A DNA stretch of 64,000 bases from Spisula solida (Eukaryota > Mollusca > Bivalvia > Venerida > Mactridae). The translations under genes and the position numbers were made by a program. Below, piece after piece: positions 11,700 through 23,364 of the stretch. The DNA lies in the NCBI GenBank assembly GCA_947247005.1, contig OX365956.1, positions 17,132,089 through 17,196,088 on the forward strand, in the 5' to 3' direction. Within the stretch, counting starts at the first letter, position 1; every line of letters starts with the position of its first letter. Below the pieces are notes generated by a model. That model did no database searches, was not told the origin of the DNA, and saw only the letters and a program-made list of their open reading frames with translations.

Positions 11700-14184
11700 T
11701 AACCGACCAGGGATACCTGACAGTTACGTCACACTGTGTTTACAATCCAATGTTTACTTTATTTATTGTTCTACAAAAATGTGGCTTATCATTATATTTC
11801 TTTACCTATAATCTACATGACATCTTAGCCTAGAGGATAACGGCGCAGTGTTTGTAGTTGAAAGGTGCCGAGTTCGAACCCCATCAGCGTAACTTTTTCC
11901 CGCTCGTTACTATTTTGCAATTGAATACGAAGTATGTGTGAAAAATGAATTAAGAACCAAATCTTTGTCATTTTACTAAACCAAAAAGGGCTTAATTGAA
12001 TGGCTCAGAACACGTTATAAATTATTTTAGTCTTTCTTAGAAGAAGAATGAGAAAGCAATACCATGCAGTTCTGTTCTAAACGTGTTTTAGAGATAACGT
12101 GGATTTTAAGAGTTTTATTAATCATAAGATAAAAGAATTGTCCAATTCATTATTGTATTAAATTATTAAAATTAATATGCTTCCCGTATATTATTACAAA
12201 AATACATTTTAAAATATTGTTGGTCAGATAGTAATTTTTGACAGTGACGTCAGTTTGTCAACAATCTATAAATAAACAGGGTATATCCCAAACGGATATA
12301 TGAAAATATAAGATAGAAGTAAGTCCTTATCAATTGTAAATCTCCAAGCAAGGCATGGTCCTGTGGATGTGTGGGCTGCTTCTCACACCGGCGATCCAAG
12401 TTCAAGGCAGTTTGTAGACAATATTTTAAAATGTATTTTTGTCTCTGTGACTATAAAGTTAAGAGTCATAACTTGCTTGACATCGGGTGGCACAGACTTG
12501 CCAAACAAGACGAGGAATATCAAGGGTGTCGTAGAAGGAAAGTTATGCGTGCGATTGGAGCATGAACGGGTGTGTAGCCATCAGGTCCCATAACTCAAAG
12601 CCCAATCATGGTGGAATTGCATTAATACTGGCTTAAAGGAACCATGTCCATGGAAACGAGAACTTTATTGCATGCTTTCAAGTTTGGTGTGAGAGGGTTC
12701 ATGATTGCTATATTGGGCAGCATAGCAAGCTTAAAAAAGAATCTGACAGAGTGTAACACACTAGGAGCTTTAATTACGAATGCATCCCAAAGTGCCACAG
12801 ACCGGTATCTTAGGCGAGTGATCACCCAGGTACTTGTTAATAAGTTCACATAGTTATAGGTGGTTGGTGCTTTCAAAGTCATTTTGAGGTAGATGGTGCG
12901 CTACAATGTCACTTGTATCTAGGCTCTTGCAGCTGAGAGGGAGAAAAACATTCAGGCCTATTCTAATGGGTGAACATGTACCTGATAGAACCTTTTTTAA
13001 ATTGCTCAGACTCTGTTGGACATGTTAAGCATAGATACTATCCAATGATTTTCTCAAATCACACCTTATATATATTCGATTTGTGAATGGGTCAGTTACT
13101 CTAGATGTCTCATTGACAGTTTTAAAAATAACAAATATACCAATTGTGGACCAATATATTCAGACTGTCTAAATTGATGGCTTGAAATGGAAAATACAGA
13201 TTTTCCTAAATGAAACACTCAGTCCAAAGACATGATTTGTGGCTACAGAGCATGGAACCAACGATGACCTAAATATTGAAATGTGTGGAGTTTATCATAA
13301 ACATTTCTTGGAAAACCCAGCAAATGTGAAGATTCGGCTCCGTGAAGATTGTATGAGAAAGATGTTATAATTCGTTGAATGTACTAGCTTAACGCTTGCG
13401 TCAATTATTCTGTAAGCACTGGCTTTGGGATTTTCTCTTTGGTCGCACCCCCTGTCCATATATGTAGGTGATACTGTCATGATACTTTATGAATAGAAAG
13501 TCGCATTTATGTGCCTGTCACTCAACTCATCACTCAATCTATCCCCCCTCCCCTGTCCATTTTTTATCATCATTTAGAACAGTATATGTATATTGTTATA
13601 GAAAGCATGAGTGCATCATTGCCGTTCAAGTTTTAAGAAACATTCTAATATATGGTTAATTTTGTATATTACATGGATTATATACCTGTACATTCAAATT
13701 AGTTCATCATAAAGTATTTAAAAGCATGACAGTTCTGACCGAAATTAGATGACTTTTTATAAGAGCAACGTGATTTGGACCTGGGATGTTTATGTTTGCA
13801 AAAGGAAAAACTTCGAAAATTTCAAATTTTCTCTAATTTTCTGAAAATCACCACTTTTTTCTATAAATGAACTGATCCAGTATATAATTTGGACCATTTT
13901 ATAGTAAAATATGGACATAAATGGGTTGAAACAACCTCAATTCATTCATCTCACACAAATACAACAAAAGAATGTTGGTGGAATTAGCTATACAAGAAAC
14001 CTTTTTGGAGTGAAAAATGCCTACATGAAGTCTTTTGGTCAAAATTTCAACTCGGTAGGGGGGGATAAAGACATTTTTGGATTGAGCTGAAATTTGGTCT
14101 GGGAATATCGTTTATACTAGAGAACAGTTGGTTTAATTATCTAGGCGATCAAAGAAAAGGTTCAAAAAATGAAACACCCTAATG
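11700..14184. other. Segment present only in copy 1; no gene recognised
   Basis: It holds a tRNA-like sequence (11818-11890) and short open frames at 12363-12593 and 12644-12853 with somewhat higher GC than their surroundings. I recognise no protein motif in them and see no convincing splice structure, so I do not call a gene. A dead gene or transposon fragment at 12.3-13.4 kb is possible. Confidence 0.4.
11818..11890 (+). repeat. tRNA-derived sequence
   Basis: The A-box-like TAGCCTAGAGGATAACGGC (from 11827) and the B-box-like GAGTTCGAACCCC (11870-11882) have tRNA spacing. The acceptor stem does not close well. This is a tRNA pseudogene or SINE head. Confidence 0.6.
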
Positions 14185-15310
14185 CTGCCATGCAACTTTA
14201 CACGTTGCCGTCATGTTTTATGTCTCAAGCAGATTTGAATTGCAACATGTGCTTGTTCGTGTTTGGGTTGCTACTCGTACAAGCATCCTTACAAGTTTTA
14301 TCCCAATGTTAATTGTATAATTTCTGATAATGACAATGCATTGATGTGGCTCCTTTTATGGGCCTCTCGTCCGTGGCTTTAACGAGCTATTTTTCTTTAT
14401 TAAATATTTCGGAGAACAGATTACGACTCACCTTCATATTCTTTTTGCTTTTATATAGATCTGATGAGTGATGGGCGGCGCCGCCTTGCAAGTATCACTT
14501 GGTCTTGTTAAGCCAGTCTTTAAAATCTGATGTTATCCATGTGAAGAGGAAACGCACAAATTTTACAAATACCGTAGTCGACAGACTATCAACTATCTTC
14601 AATTACGTTGGACAATTATAAACACCAAGCATTGTTTTAATTATAAATAACTGTAATTAGCTGTGGAAGTGTCTGTGTCCCATTTACTTTTTAAGTATGT
14701 ACAGTCTAATCTTGAACCCACGGAGAAGAATGTGGAACATCGATGTAGCTTCATATACACAGTCACCTGGACACCAAGCCCAAACCTATGCCGATTTCGG
14801 AAAATGACTTTTTGAAATTTTATTGAATTTGGTTATCGTAATACATGTATAGGTACATTTTTCATAATTGTAAATTATGTATCAAGGTATGCTAAATTAT
14901 AATTTTGTATACGTAGGGAAGGATAATTATAGTGAAAAACCTGCGATAAAACACGTTACACGGTACATTATTGCATTTACCATTAAACAATACATACGTA
15001 GATGGAGCATTTGGTTCTCACAAGACATGCTTGTTCATGCATCTTTTAGATAAGTGTATCAAACTTACTACTCTTGGAATTTTCTGTGCAGACATAACTT
15101 GAATCAACTACCGATCATTTTTTAATTTAAAGTACCTAATGTTTTTTTGTCAGTTGCTCAAATGTACTATAAGTCTAACTATAATTATAATGTAGTTGTT
15201 TTGTGTTGTTGTTGTTTATTGCTTTCCAAAGACGTGTACTTATATTGAATCTCGGGTAACCAAGAACTCAAATAAATTCAAATCAAACAAGCGATAACAC
15301 GGAATTTTTT

Positions 15311-15365
15311 CAGTGAAAATAACAGTGAAAATAACAGTGAAATTACCACTTTGTTATTTTCACTG
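15311..15365. repeat. Hairpin with triplicated CAGTGAAAATAA
   Basis: CAGTGAAAATAACA (15311-15324) is a perfect inverted match to TGTTATTTTCACTG (15352-15365), and the word CAGTGAAA is repeated three times in the left arm. It lies immediately after the end of the copy 1 homology. Confidence 0.8.
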
Positions 15366-15560
15366 TTTTAGAAGCTGGTTCCAGTATCGTTCAGAAAAAG
15401 AAACGTAACGTCAACGGCGCCAGGCTTAAACATGTACGTTACGTGTCATGACGTCACATTTGGCACGTCGTGGAGTTCCAATTTCGACGTGATGTTTCCA
15501 ATTAAACCAATTACAGTACCCTTTTAAGAGAAATTGAAGCATATAATAAACAGAAAATTT

Positions 15561-15701
15561 TTGAATTTTGGTGAAAGATCAATTTTATTTCACTCGTGAT
15601 CACATAAAATTATATTTTCACTCGTCGCTACGCCACTCGTGAAAATATTGATTTTCTATGATCACTCGATGAAATAAAATACGATCTTACACCAAAATCA
15701 A
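15561..15701. repeat. About 140-bp imperfect palindrome (foldback element)
   Basis: The left arm starts TTGAATTTTGGTGAAAGATC (15561) and the right arm ends with the inverse of TTGATTTTGGTGTAAGATCG. The arms continue through 'ttttatttca.tcg.gtgatca' to a centre CACTCGTCGCTACGCCACTC (15629-15648). The centre is nearly the same as that of the palindrome at 24918-25087 (CACTCGTGCTACGCACTCGT), so the two belong to one foldback family. Confidence 0.85.
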
Positions 15702-15985
15702 CAAATATCCTCTATATACATGTATCAAACACTTAAACATATGCACGCACTTTTAAAACACCAATAGTTTTATAGTACCGTACACTACAGTACACCGCCA
15801 CCTCGATAGCCTAGAGTTTTACGGAGTGTACGTCTGTTTCAGTCGAACGTCCCCGTCCCCTCAATCATATACAGCATCACAGCAGGTCAAACCCGTGCAT
15901 GAAGGTTTAAAAACGGTGTTTATTTTCTCCACGTTTAAGAGGTAAATGGTAGAAATGTAAGTTAATACTGATATGGGTACAGACC

Positions 15986-16247
15986 TGGGCTTGTATTCAC
16001 AAAGCATCTTAAGTGAAAACTTAAATATTTTGACTTAAGTTAAAAATTGAGCTGCACATATTTCCTAAGAAATGAAGAATAACCCATGTTTTCCTCGTGA
16101 TCATTGGAGCTCTTTACATAATGCTTCTAAACTATGTAAACAACTGATAATCTTGATTTTCCTGTTTAACTGATACACTTAAGGAAATTGTAAGATTTAA
16201 AGAAAATTCTAAATTTTCACTTAAGATGCTTTGTGAAAAGCACCCCA
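15986..16247. mobile_element. MITE (about 262 bp) in duplicated copy 2
   Basis: The left end is TGGGCTTGTATTCACAAAGC; the right end, reverse-complemented, is TGGGGTGCTTTTCACAAAGC. Both run on into ATCTTAAGTGAAAA. The undisturbed site in copy 1 reads GGCCAGGAAG (near 11204); here CC(T)GG and CC(A)GG flank or overlap the ends, compatible with a short CCWGG target duplication. There is no coding capacity. Confidence 0.85.
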
Positions 16248-16716
16248 GGAAAACTTGCTAGGTGACAATAATTAACCGAACACATTCTTAGAAAAGGCGA
16301 AAATTCTAAATCAACAACCAAATCAACATAATCATTGATGCATTAAATGATGCATGAAAGTTGTTCATGTAAGGGAAACAACTAATACAATGCGAAGAAG
16401 AAAAATGCACTAATAATCTCCCTTTAAACGTTCGAGCTAAGCGTGAGAATTGATAAATGCACCATTTTACTACAACTAACATTAACTCGTATATAAGCGA
16501 CTTTAAAGCAGTAGTGTTAACTTTCATAATTTTAATCGTCCGGCAAAATAATTAAAAGGAGACAATTATTTCCCACATACCGTCGTACGTATACGAAATG
16601 AGACGGACGCGGTGGTTCTTTAAATGTAAGTGAAACTTGCCGTGCAACGTGTTTGACTACAGTATGTGAACACTTATCACTATGAGTAGTTAGTCAATGT
16701 TTGTGTAGGTACAGGG

Positions 16717-16911
16717 CTAGTCTGGTTACCCGACTAGACAATATCTTTTTTTCAATCAATTATCATAATTTCGTTTTCAATTTTAGCTAAATTTTATTTT
16801 GGGCTGGATTATCTATGTTTGAGGGTGCAAAGGGAATTATTTTCATGAAAAAAGAGTAGACTGAAGAGTTGTCTCCTTTAATTAAACATAGGGTATGTAT
16901 AGACAGACTAG
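16717..16911. mobile_element. MITE (about 195 bp) with TACAGG(G/A)C target duplication
   Basis: The element has short inverted ends, CTAGTCTG...CAGACTAG. TACAGGGC (16710-16717) precedes it and TACAGGAC (16912-16919) follows it. Copy 1 has a single uninterrupted TACAGGGC at the matching place (near 11671). A 6-8 bp duplication would fit a hAT-like origin. Non-coding. Confidence 0.75.
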
Positions 16912-17087
16912 TACAGGACTTGTGACTGACGGAATTTATGTGTGCACTGGGAGTTTATCGCCTATTGAAACATCAAATTTAATTCAAACTCCTTTAAATT
17001 CACGTGGATATCATGCTACAACTGTCATGCAACTTTACATGTTGCCGTCATGTTTTAGGTCACAAGCAGATTTGAATTGCAACAAGT

Positions 17088-17408
17088 GCCTGTTCGTGTT
17101 TGGGTCTTCTCGTACAAGCATCCTTACAAGTTTTATCCCAATGTTATTTGTATAATTTTTGATAATGACAATGCATTGATTTGGCTCCTTTTATGGGCCT
17201 CTCGTCCGTGGCTTTAACGAGCTACTGTTTCTTATTAAATATATGTGCATGTTCGTGCTCGGGTTGCTACTCGTACAAGCATATTTATAAGTTGTTTTAT
17301 CCCAATGTATGTTGTAGAGTTTCTGAAATTGACAATGCATTGTTTTTGGTACCTTTTATGAGCCTCTCGTCCGGTGCTGTAACGAGCTATTGTTCTTTAT
17401 TCAATATA
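17088..17408. repeat. Internal tandem duplication (period about 160 bp)
   Basis: 17088-17243 and 17244-17408 both run from 'gttcgtg.t.gggt' through 'ctcgtacaagca', 'ttttatcccaatgt' and 'gacaatgcattg' to 'aacgagcta...ttctta'. Copy 1 of the larger duplication has only one such unit (14250-14410), so this doubling is specific to copy 2. Confidence 0.85.
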
Positions 17409-17938
17409 TACGGAAAACAGATCACGACTCACCTTCATATTCTATTTGTTTTGATATAGATCTGATGAATGATGATTGGTGGCGCCGTAACAAGTATCAC
17501 TTGGTCTTGTTCAGCCTGTCTTCAAAATCAGATGTTATCCATATGAACTGGAAACGCACAAATTTACAAATACCGTAGTCGACAGACCACCAGCTGTCTT
17601 CAATCACATTGAACCCAGACTCAAGTTCAGTTATAAATAAGTTTAATTAGTTGAGGTAGTGTCCGTGTACCTTTTACTTTTTATATATAATGTATAATGT
17701 TATCTTGAACCCGCGAAGTAGAATGTGGAACATCGATGTAGTTTCATACATACAGTCACCAGGAAACCAAGCCCAAACTATGCCAATTTCGGAAAATTAC
17801 TTTTTAAAATTGTATTGAATTTTGTAATCTTAATACATGTATACGTACATATTTCATTGTAGAATGCGAATCAATGTACATGTATGTGAAATACGTAGTG
17901 AATGATAACTATAGTCGAACCTGCGTATAGACACAGTA

Positions 17939-18113
17939 CAGTCAGTTCTCGATACAAAGCCGTTGTTTGTTTCCAAGAAAAATGTCATTGTAACGAAACT
18001 GCCAGTATACTGAATCGATACAAAGAACGTTTAAATACTTTTGTCCCCATAATATGATGTCAGTAAAATGCATTTGTCTGTGTAACGGGTGCCGTTATAT
18101 CGAGACCTGACTG
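17939..18113. mobile_element. Tc1/mariner-type MITE (175 bp), TA target duplication
   Basis: The left end CAGTCAGTTCTCGATACAA and the right end, reverse-complemented CAGTCAGGTCTCGATATAAC, are flanked by TA on both sides (17937-17938 and 18114-18115). The matching site in copy 1 is an unoccupied 'cggTAcattattg' near 14962. TIRs beginning CAGT next to TA are typical of Tc1/mariner-derived MITEs. No coding region. Confidence 0.85.
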
Positions 18114-18228
18114 TACATTATTGCATTTACCATTAAACAATACACGTGTATATGGAGCACCTGGTCCTCAACAGACAGGCTTGTTGATGCATCTGTTCAT
18201 ACTGTGTTTTGTCAGTTGCTGATATGTA

Positions 18229-18675
18229 CATGGGTGATAAAAAAGAAATGAGACAAATGCTAGACAAAGACGGACGTCATTCACGGAAGTCGTCTTTCGA
18301 ATTAGAATACTAGAAGTATTATTTAACATATTCTTGATATTTTTCACAACTGAAATGTTTTTATACAAACCAACACTCTTTTTGCTAAATACTGAATAAA
18401 TAGTAAATGTATACATTATGTATAGATACTTCAGCGATTTATTCAAGCAATGTGACGTTCGAATAGTTAACCGTTTACGTACATGACGTCGTTGACGTCA
18501 ATTGTGTGCGTCGAGTCGCTGTATCCGAGGTTACGAAACCACAGATATCTCTGCAAATAATAAATGGATATTTATGAAACTCGGCTGTTGTAATACGTAT
18601 TCCACTTTTCGTATTTATATCAGTATTTATTGTCATTTTACAGCGTTTGTCTCATTTCTTTTTGATCGCCCCACG
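18229..18675. mobile_element. Tc1/mariner-like MITE (447 bp), TA target duplication
   Basis: The left end CATGGGTGATAAAAAAGAAA and the right end, reverse-complemented CGTGGGGCGATCAAAAAGAA, both continue TGAGACAAA; the inverted repeat is about 32 bp. TA flanks both sides (18227-18228 and 18676-18677). The empty site is preserved in copy 1 as 'aaatgTActataagtc' (TA at 15165-15166). The inside has no transposase frame. Confidence 0.9.
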
Positions 18676-18798
18676 TACTATAAGTCTAAAAATTATTATA
18701 ATGTTGTTGTTTTGTGTTGTAGTTGTTTTGTGCTGTAGTTATTACGGGTATTACGAAGCATGAACTCAAATAAATTAAAGTCAAACAAACGATAACAC

Positions 18799-21700
18799 AA
18801 ATGGTCGATTGTCTTTGTTTTATTGTTTTATCAAATATAAATATCTGTTTAATCAAACATGATTGCATAAAAAACAGTAAACAATACATAATACATTATA
18901 CGACATTACTTTACATACGTATCAAACAAACTAACATATGCACGCAGTTTAAAAACACCAATATATTTACAGAACATACTTTCAACAAAACCTATCAAAC
19001 ATGTGCTGAACAGTACTGTAAAAACATTTGTCACACTTACTACATGTGTTTGGCGTTTGAGTGTCCATTTAGAAAATTGGTTGATTATACGATAGGATAG
19101 GATAAACCCTAATACATGTATATCGTAACATGCATCCAGTAACACTAAATAAAGAAAGTTACTAAATGTTGCCTTCATTTGATAATTATGCACTATTGCA
19201 TAGCATAATTGCATATCAGTGTATATAATTAGTAAAATATATGTTCTAACCAATTAGTTTTTAAATCCATACGATGTGTTAAGAGTCAACAAAATGCTGA
19301 ATCAGTTAATTCAGTTTATCTTTTCTTAAATGAAATTGAGAAGCAACCTTAGCCTCAGAGTTCTTGCAATAAATGATCTGTATTAAGTAAAAACTGTATG
19401 ATTAGCTGTTTCCTCCGTATATCTAAAGTGATGTCTACTTTAAGAAATTAGAAATAAGTGATCGGTTAGAACATCCTAAATGCGCATGGCATAATTCGTG
19501 CACTATGAACAAATCATTATTTTATTTCGTCTTTGGAATGATGCGGCCTTGAATCTAACATTGTACCTCCAACACTCGAAGCGCTAATTCCCTCGCTCAG
19601 CATAAAAGGATATCTGTACTGTTCTGTCATACCATCGTGGAGATGGATAACATCAGGATTGAGGTGTACAGAGTGATTAATTTAGAAAAACTCGTTTAAC
19701 GATCGACCTAAAATAATTGTATAAACTAAACAGTTAACGAAGTGAACATCTATTAAATGGCACAGCATATACATGCCGTTAATTATCGCAAGCATTGGTA
19801 CCATTGAATAATGCATTCTTCTATATATTTGTATGCTACACATTATGTATGTGCATTTGTTTACATAAGATATCTGGATGACATGTGTACATACCAATAT
19901 TCCGATGGATGTATGCCCATATATAAGACGACCGACAAGTTAACAAGAGAAATGTCACTGCTCATTTCAAGAACAAATTTAAAACGATAATTATAAACGT
20001 TTAACGATAACACTTAACTCTAGTATAAAGTACGTACAGTCAACCATACAAGCGACTAGAACAAACACAAAATGTACGATTTCGATGAAAATATAAAGGA
20101 TGAATGGAGCAAGGCAATATCACGCATATGCATATAAGATAAACGGATTATATCTTTCAATATAATAATTATTTACAATTATAATAAAGACTAACTATTA
20201 AACGAGGAAACACATGCTCAGTCTTATCTGATATAAAAGTAAACCCCTCATAAATCATTTCGATAGATCGGCAGCATTACTTGTAAAGTTATCAATTTAT
20301 TACGTCATTTATCACCCCCTTATTTGACAACGTATACCTGTATTCATGTCATTTTTATACGTATCTAAATCAATAAGTGTATTGAGCTTGCATATGTACA
20401 AACTATGTTTAACATTATTGTCCACTTCAAGAACTGTAGCTATCGATGGTGAATAATGCTAAAAAATGAGAACCCGATGCATATCTAGTCATGTAACATG
20501 CCAGTATACATGTAGCATTATCTCATTGCGATATAATGCATTAATATAATACAATAGGCAATTACTTTTTTAGCGTCGTGATTAACTAGTTATTAACTTT
20601 GAACATATAGTGTGAAAATATGTAATATATTAATAACTGTCAATATTATATTGGATCAAGTATTACGCACAATATATTACTAGTAAGTTGTGTTTTCGAC
20701 GTTTTGTGCAGGAACGTTATTTGATTATATATACCATAGCTTAGGTATCACGTTCACAATCGTTCAAACATACACGTACATCTGATAATTTAGGGAAATG
20801 CCAAGATTGTATGCTTACGATTAATCAAATTCTTACATAACTTTACAGCAAATAATCGTTGTATTTGCTTAGTGCTGGAAACAAAGCTTATTGTTCCAGG
20901 AGAAAGTTCTTACCTTAAAGTTTAGAAAATGGTGCAATGTTGTTTCCGTGTTGAGTTATAACATAATTACACGGTAGTTGCCCACTATATATTAGTAATA
21001 ATCAATACTTACAGTGTATAAATAATGTGCAGTTTTAAGTATCTAGGTTTTTTTCACTTTAGATGATGAATTATCCAACTACCAGGTTGATATATACTGG
21101 ACAAAATTAATACTTATATCAACATGCCTCGTATACTGCTTACATAATCAGATATAAAATCCTCTTTGCACATACGCTTTTTGGATAATGTAATGGTAAG
21201 AAATAATGAATATGTACCTGTGTTTTACCGTAGAATACGGTGATTTAATGTACGCATGCGAACAAGTGACTGCCTTTTACCTATAGATAAAGCACAGGTA
21301 CGTATTCCTTATTTCGATTGAAACATAACCAATATTCCGCATTCGATAACACAAACATACATAGTAACCACTTCACTATTATCTCCCGGAACGCTAATTA
21401 TGTTGTTTGCCGTAACTGTGTTTTAGCGGTAATTCAAGCACATCTCGGTTTCCTCTATGTTGTTATATGTGAAACTATTGGTGTGTCAAAAACTTAAATA
21501 ACAACAGTGGTCATGATTGGTTTGTTAACATCAAACGAATTTAAGAACTAAAATAAATGCTTAAACAATAAAAATTCGTTTAAGTTTCTTTTTCATATTA
21601 AAGTAGTCTCCCTTTAATCGTTAATATTTCCATTATAAATCATGATTTGCGTAAATCACGTAAATATAGTATACAAGATACTAGTATATATATGTGAGTG

Positions 21701-23364
21701 GTTGTGTAAATGCAAAATCTTGCACACTTCAAGAACTTGGAACACCGATGGTAACCCATATTTACAAGCTTAATAAACTTAATTCGCGTTACAATTGTGC
21801 TCCATATATTCAACCAATACAATCGTACACTTGAGTATATACTTAACTTCTGTGTATTTTTGATATAACCGCTAACAAATTAAATAAGATATTATGAAGG
21901 TGTCATGCTAAACAATTTAACAGTATACCTAAATGATAATGAGATATTTAGCAAACTGCGTAGGTACTAATTATATAAAACAACACCGTTGTGTCTACAT
22001 GTAGCTTTGTAGTACTTATTCAGAAAATATGTAAAATAACGCTGAAATTATACGAATAAAAACAAATTCCTAATGATGCGTAGTATATAACCATAGCGAT
22101 GTATTGTTCAATGAAATACGTGCAATCGTTTTAGTATAAATACTTATCATTTACATATTCCGTCCTTTTATTGAATCCAAGTTACCTCCCTTCAATCGTT
22201 AGAAATTGACTAATATTTTATGGGAATAAACAGATTATATCAGTATTTACACTGTAAAGTATTTATTTGAGCAATAAACGATGCACTACTAGAACTGTGG
22301 ACACCGATGGTACCCCATTAATAGATGTGTACAACTGATTTTCAACAAAACAAGAATTTGCATTACGGTTTATTATACAGTTGCATGCGTAGTGAAAAAT
22401 TGTTTGTTATGTCAAAACATATGTTTATAGTTTCAACAGTTTCAATAAGCATATATAAATGTTTCCATATAGCAAATAACTACATATCAGTTAATAATGT
22501 AAGAACAAATAGGGATGCTTATGTAAGGGTAATTACAGATAATCCGTACGCAGTGTTTTTTTGGTAATCTTATCAGTGAAACTGATTGCATAAATATTTT
22601 ACAATCACAATGTAATAACATTAATATAGTACATTAGTTCAGAGAAAAACATATCATGTTCATAATATTACCAGACAAACATCATTGCTCTAATTAACAA
22701 AGTGGCTGGGTAACGGTCTTCAATAATCATACAGTGCGTTTTATACAAAATATATCACTGTAGTATGGATACATTGGTTTGTTGAAAAAAAGAAAAAATG
22801 CATAACATAACACTATGTAATATGGACACGTTAATTGAAATATAGAAAATAAAATGCCATATTCAATTATCATAATCTTGTTATGTAACCTTCATTTTTC
22901 ATCCAAACGAAATAAAGGTATTATAAATATATTTTAGTAGCCTCCCCTTAAACGTTTATAGTTTTTGATTTCAAATATCCTATTTTCAAATTAGTGTTTA
23001 TATACGGAGAGAGTATTGAATGAATGTAACTTTTTAAACAATGTTAGAACATGGCTTGAACAGCAAGATATTGTTAACAATCTAAACATAGCAATGTTCT
23101 ATATAATCTGAAAATATCATACAATACAATAGCCGAAAACATACAACGTCAACCATATGCGCTGCTCTCCCTTTAACTGACACAGTGTCAGAGTACGACA
23201 AACAAGTGAGAATCGATTCCGATACTTATTTACAAACGTTATTCGAACAATGCACTACACATGTACTAATAAATGTTTAACATTAGATGCAGGAAAGACA
23301 AAACATGTGCCATTGTTATGTTTAGTTTAACCTAACTATTGTTATGTTTTTGAACGTTTGTACA
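18799..23364. other. Long AT-rich gene-free interval with diverged repeats
   Basis: No coding region can be supported. Open frames of 60-115 codons occur on both strands but show no motif. The word [CT]CTCCC[TC]TTAA.CGTT recurs at about 21606, 22188 and 22940, with a shorter version at 23167, and also at 11388 and 16418 in the segmental duplication. The words 'acaccgatggta.ccca' at 21741 and 22301 show that at least 21.6-22.4 kb contains tandemly related, strongly diverged units. Confidence 0.45.

Larger units (their letters stand above)
11087..15300. repeat. Tandem segmental duplication, copy 1
   Basis: Two blocks of this copy (11087-11690 and about 14185-15300) align collinearly, with high identity by eye, to 15863-18798. 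Shared landmarks are 'cagcatcacagc', 'gggaaacaactaatacaatg' (near 11331 and 16371), 'gagacggacgcggtggttct', 'gggcctctcgtccgtggct' and 'accgtagtcgacagac'. Copy 1 lacks four MITEs present in copy 2 and keeps their empty sites. It has 2.5 kb (about 11700-14184) that copy 2 lacks, by insertion here or deletion there. No protein frame is conserved between the copies, so this looks like duplicated non-coding or repeat DNA. Confidence 0.85.
15863..18798. repeat. Tandem segmental duplication, copy 2 (with four MITE insertions)
   Basis: Collinear with copy 1 (11087-15300). Relative to copy 1 it has gained discrete insertions at 15986-16247, 16717-16911, 17939-18113 and 18229-18675, each bounded by terminal inverted repeats, and an internal tandem duplication at 17088-17408. 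It lacks the 2.5-kb middle of copy 1. The duplication therefore predates all four insertions. Confidence 0.85.

Noticed and set aside
12363..12853. Open frames at 12.36-12.85 kb with higher GC
   Set aside because: Considered as a dead gene; no recognisable domain and no consistent frame, so left as unassigned.
15790..15860. Possible tRNA-like sequence (GATAGCCTAGAG ... AGTCGAACGTCCC)
   Set aside because: Box spacing is plausible but the B box is poor and no stem closes; too degenerate to list.
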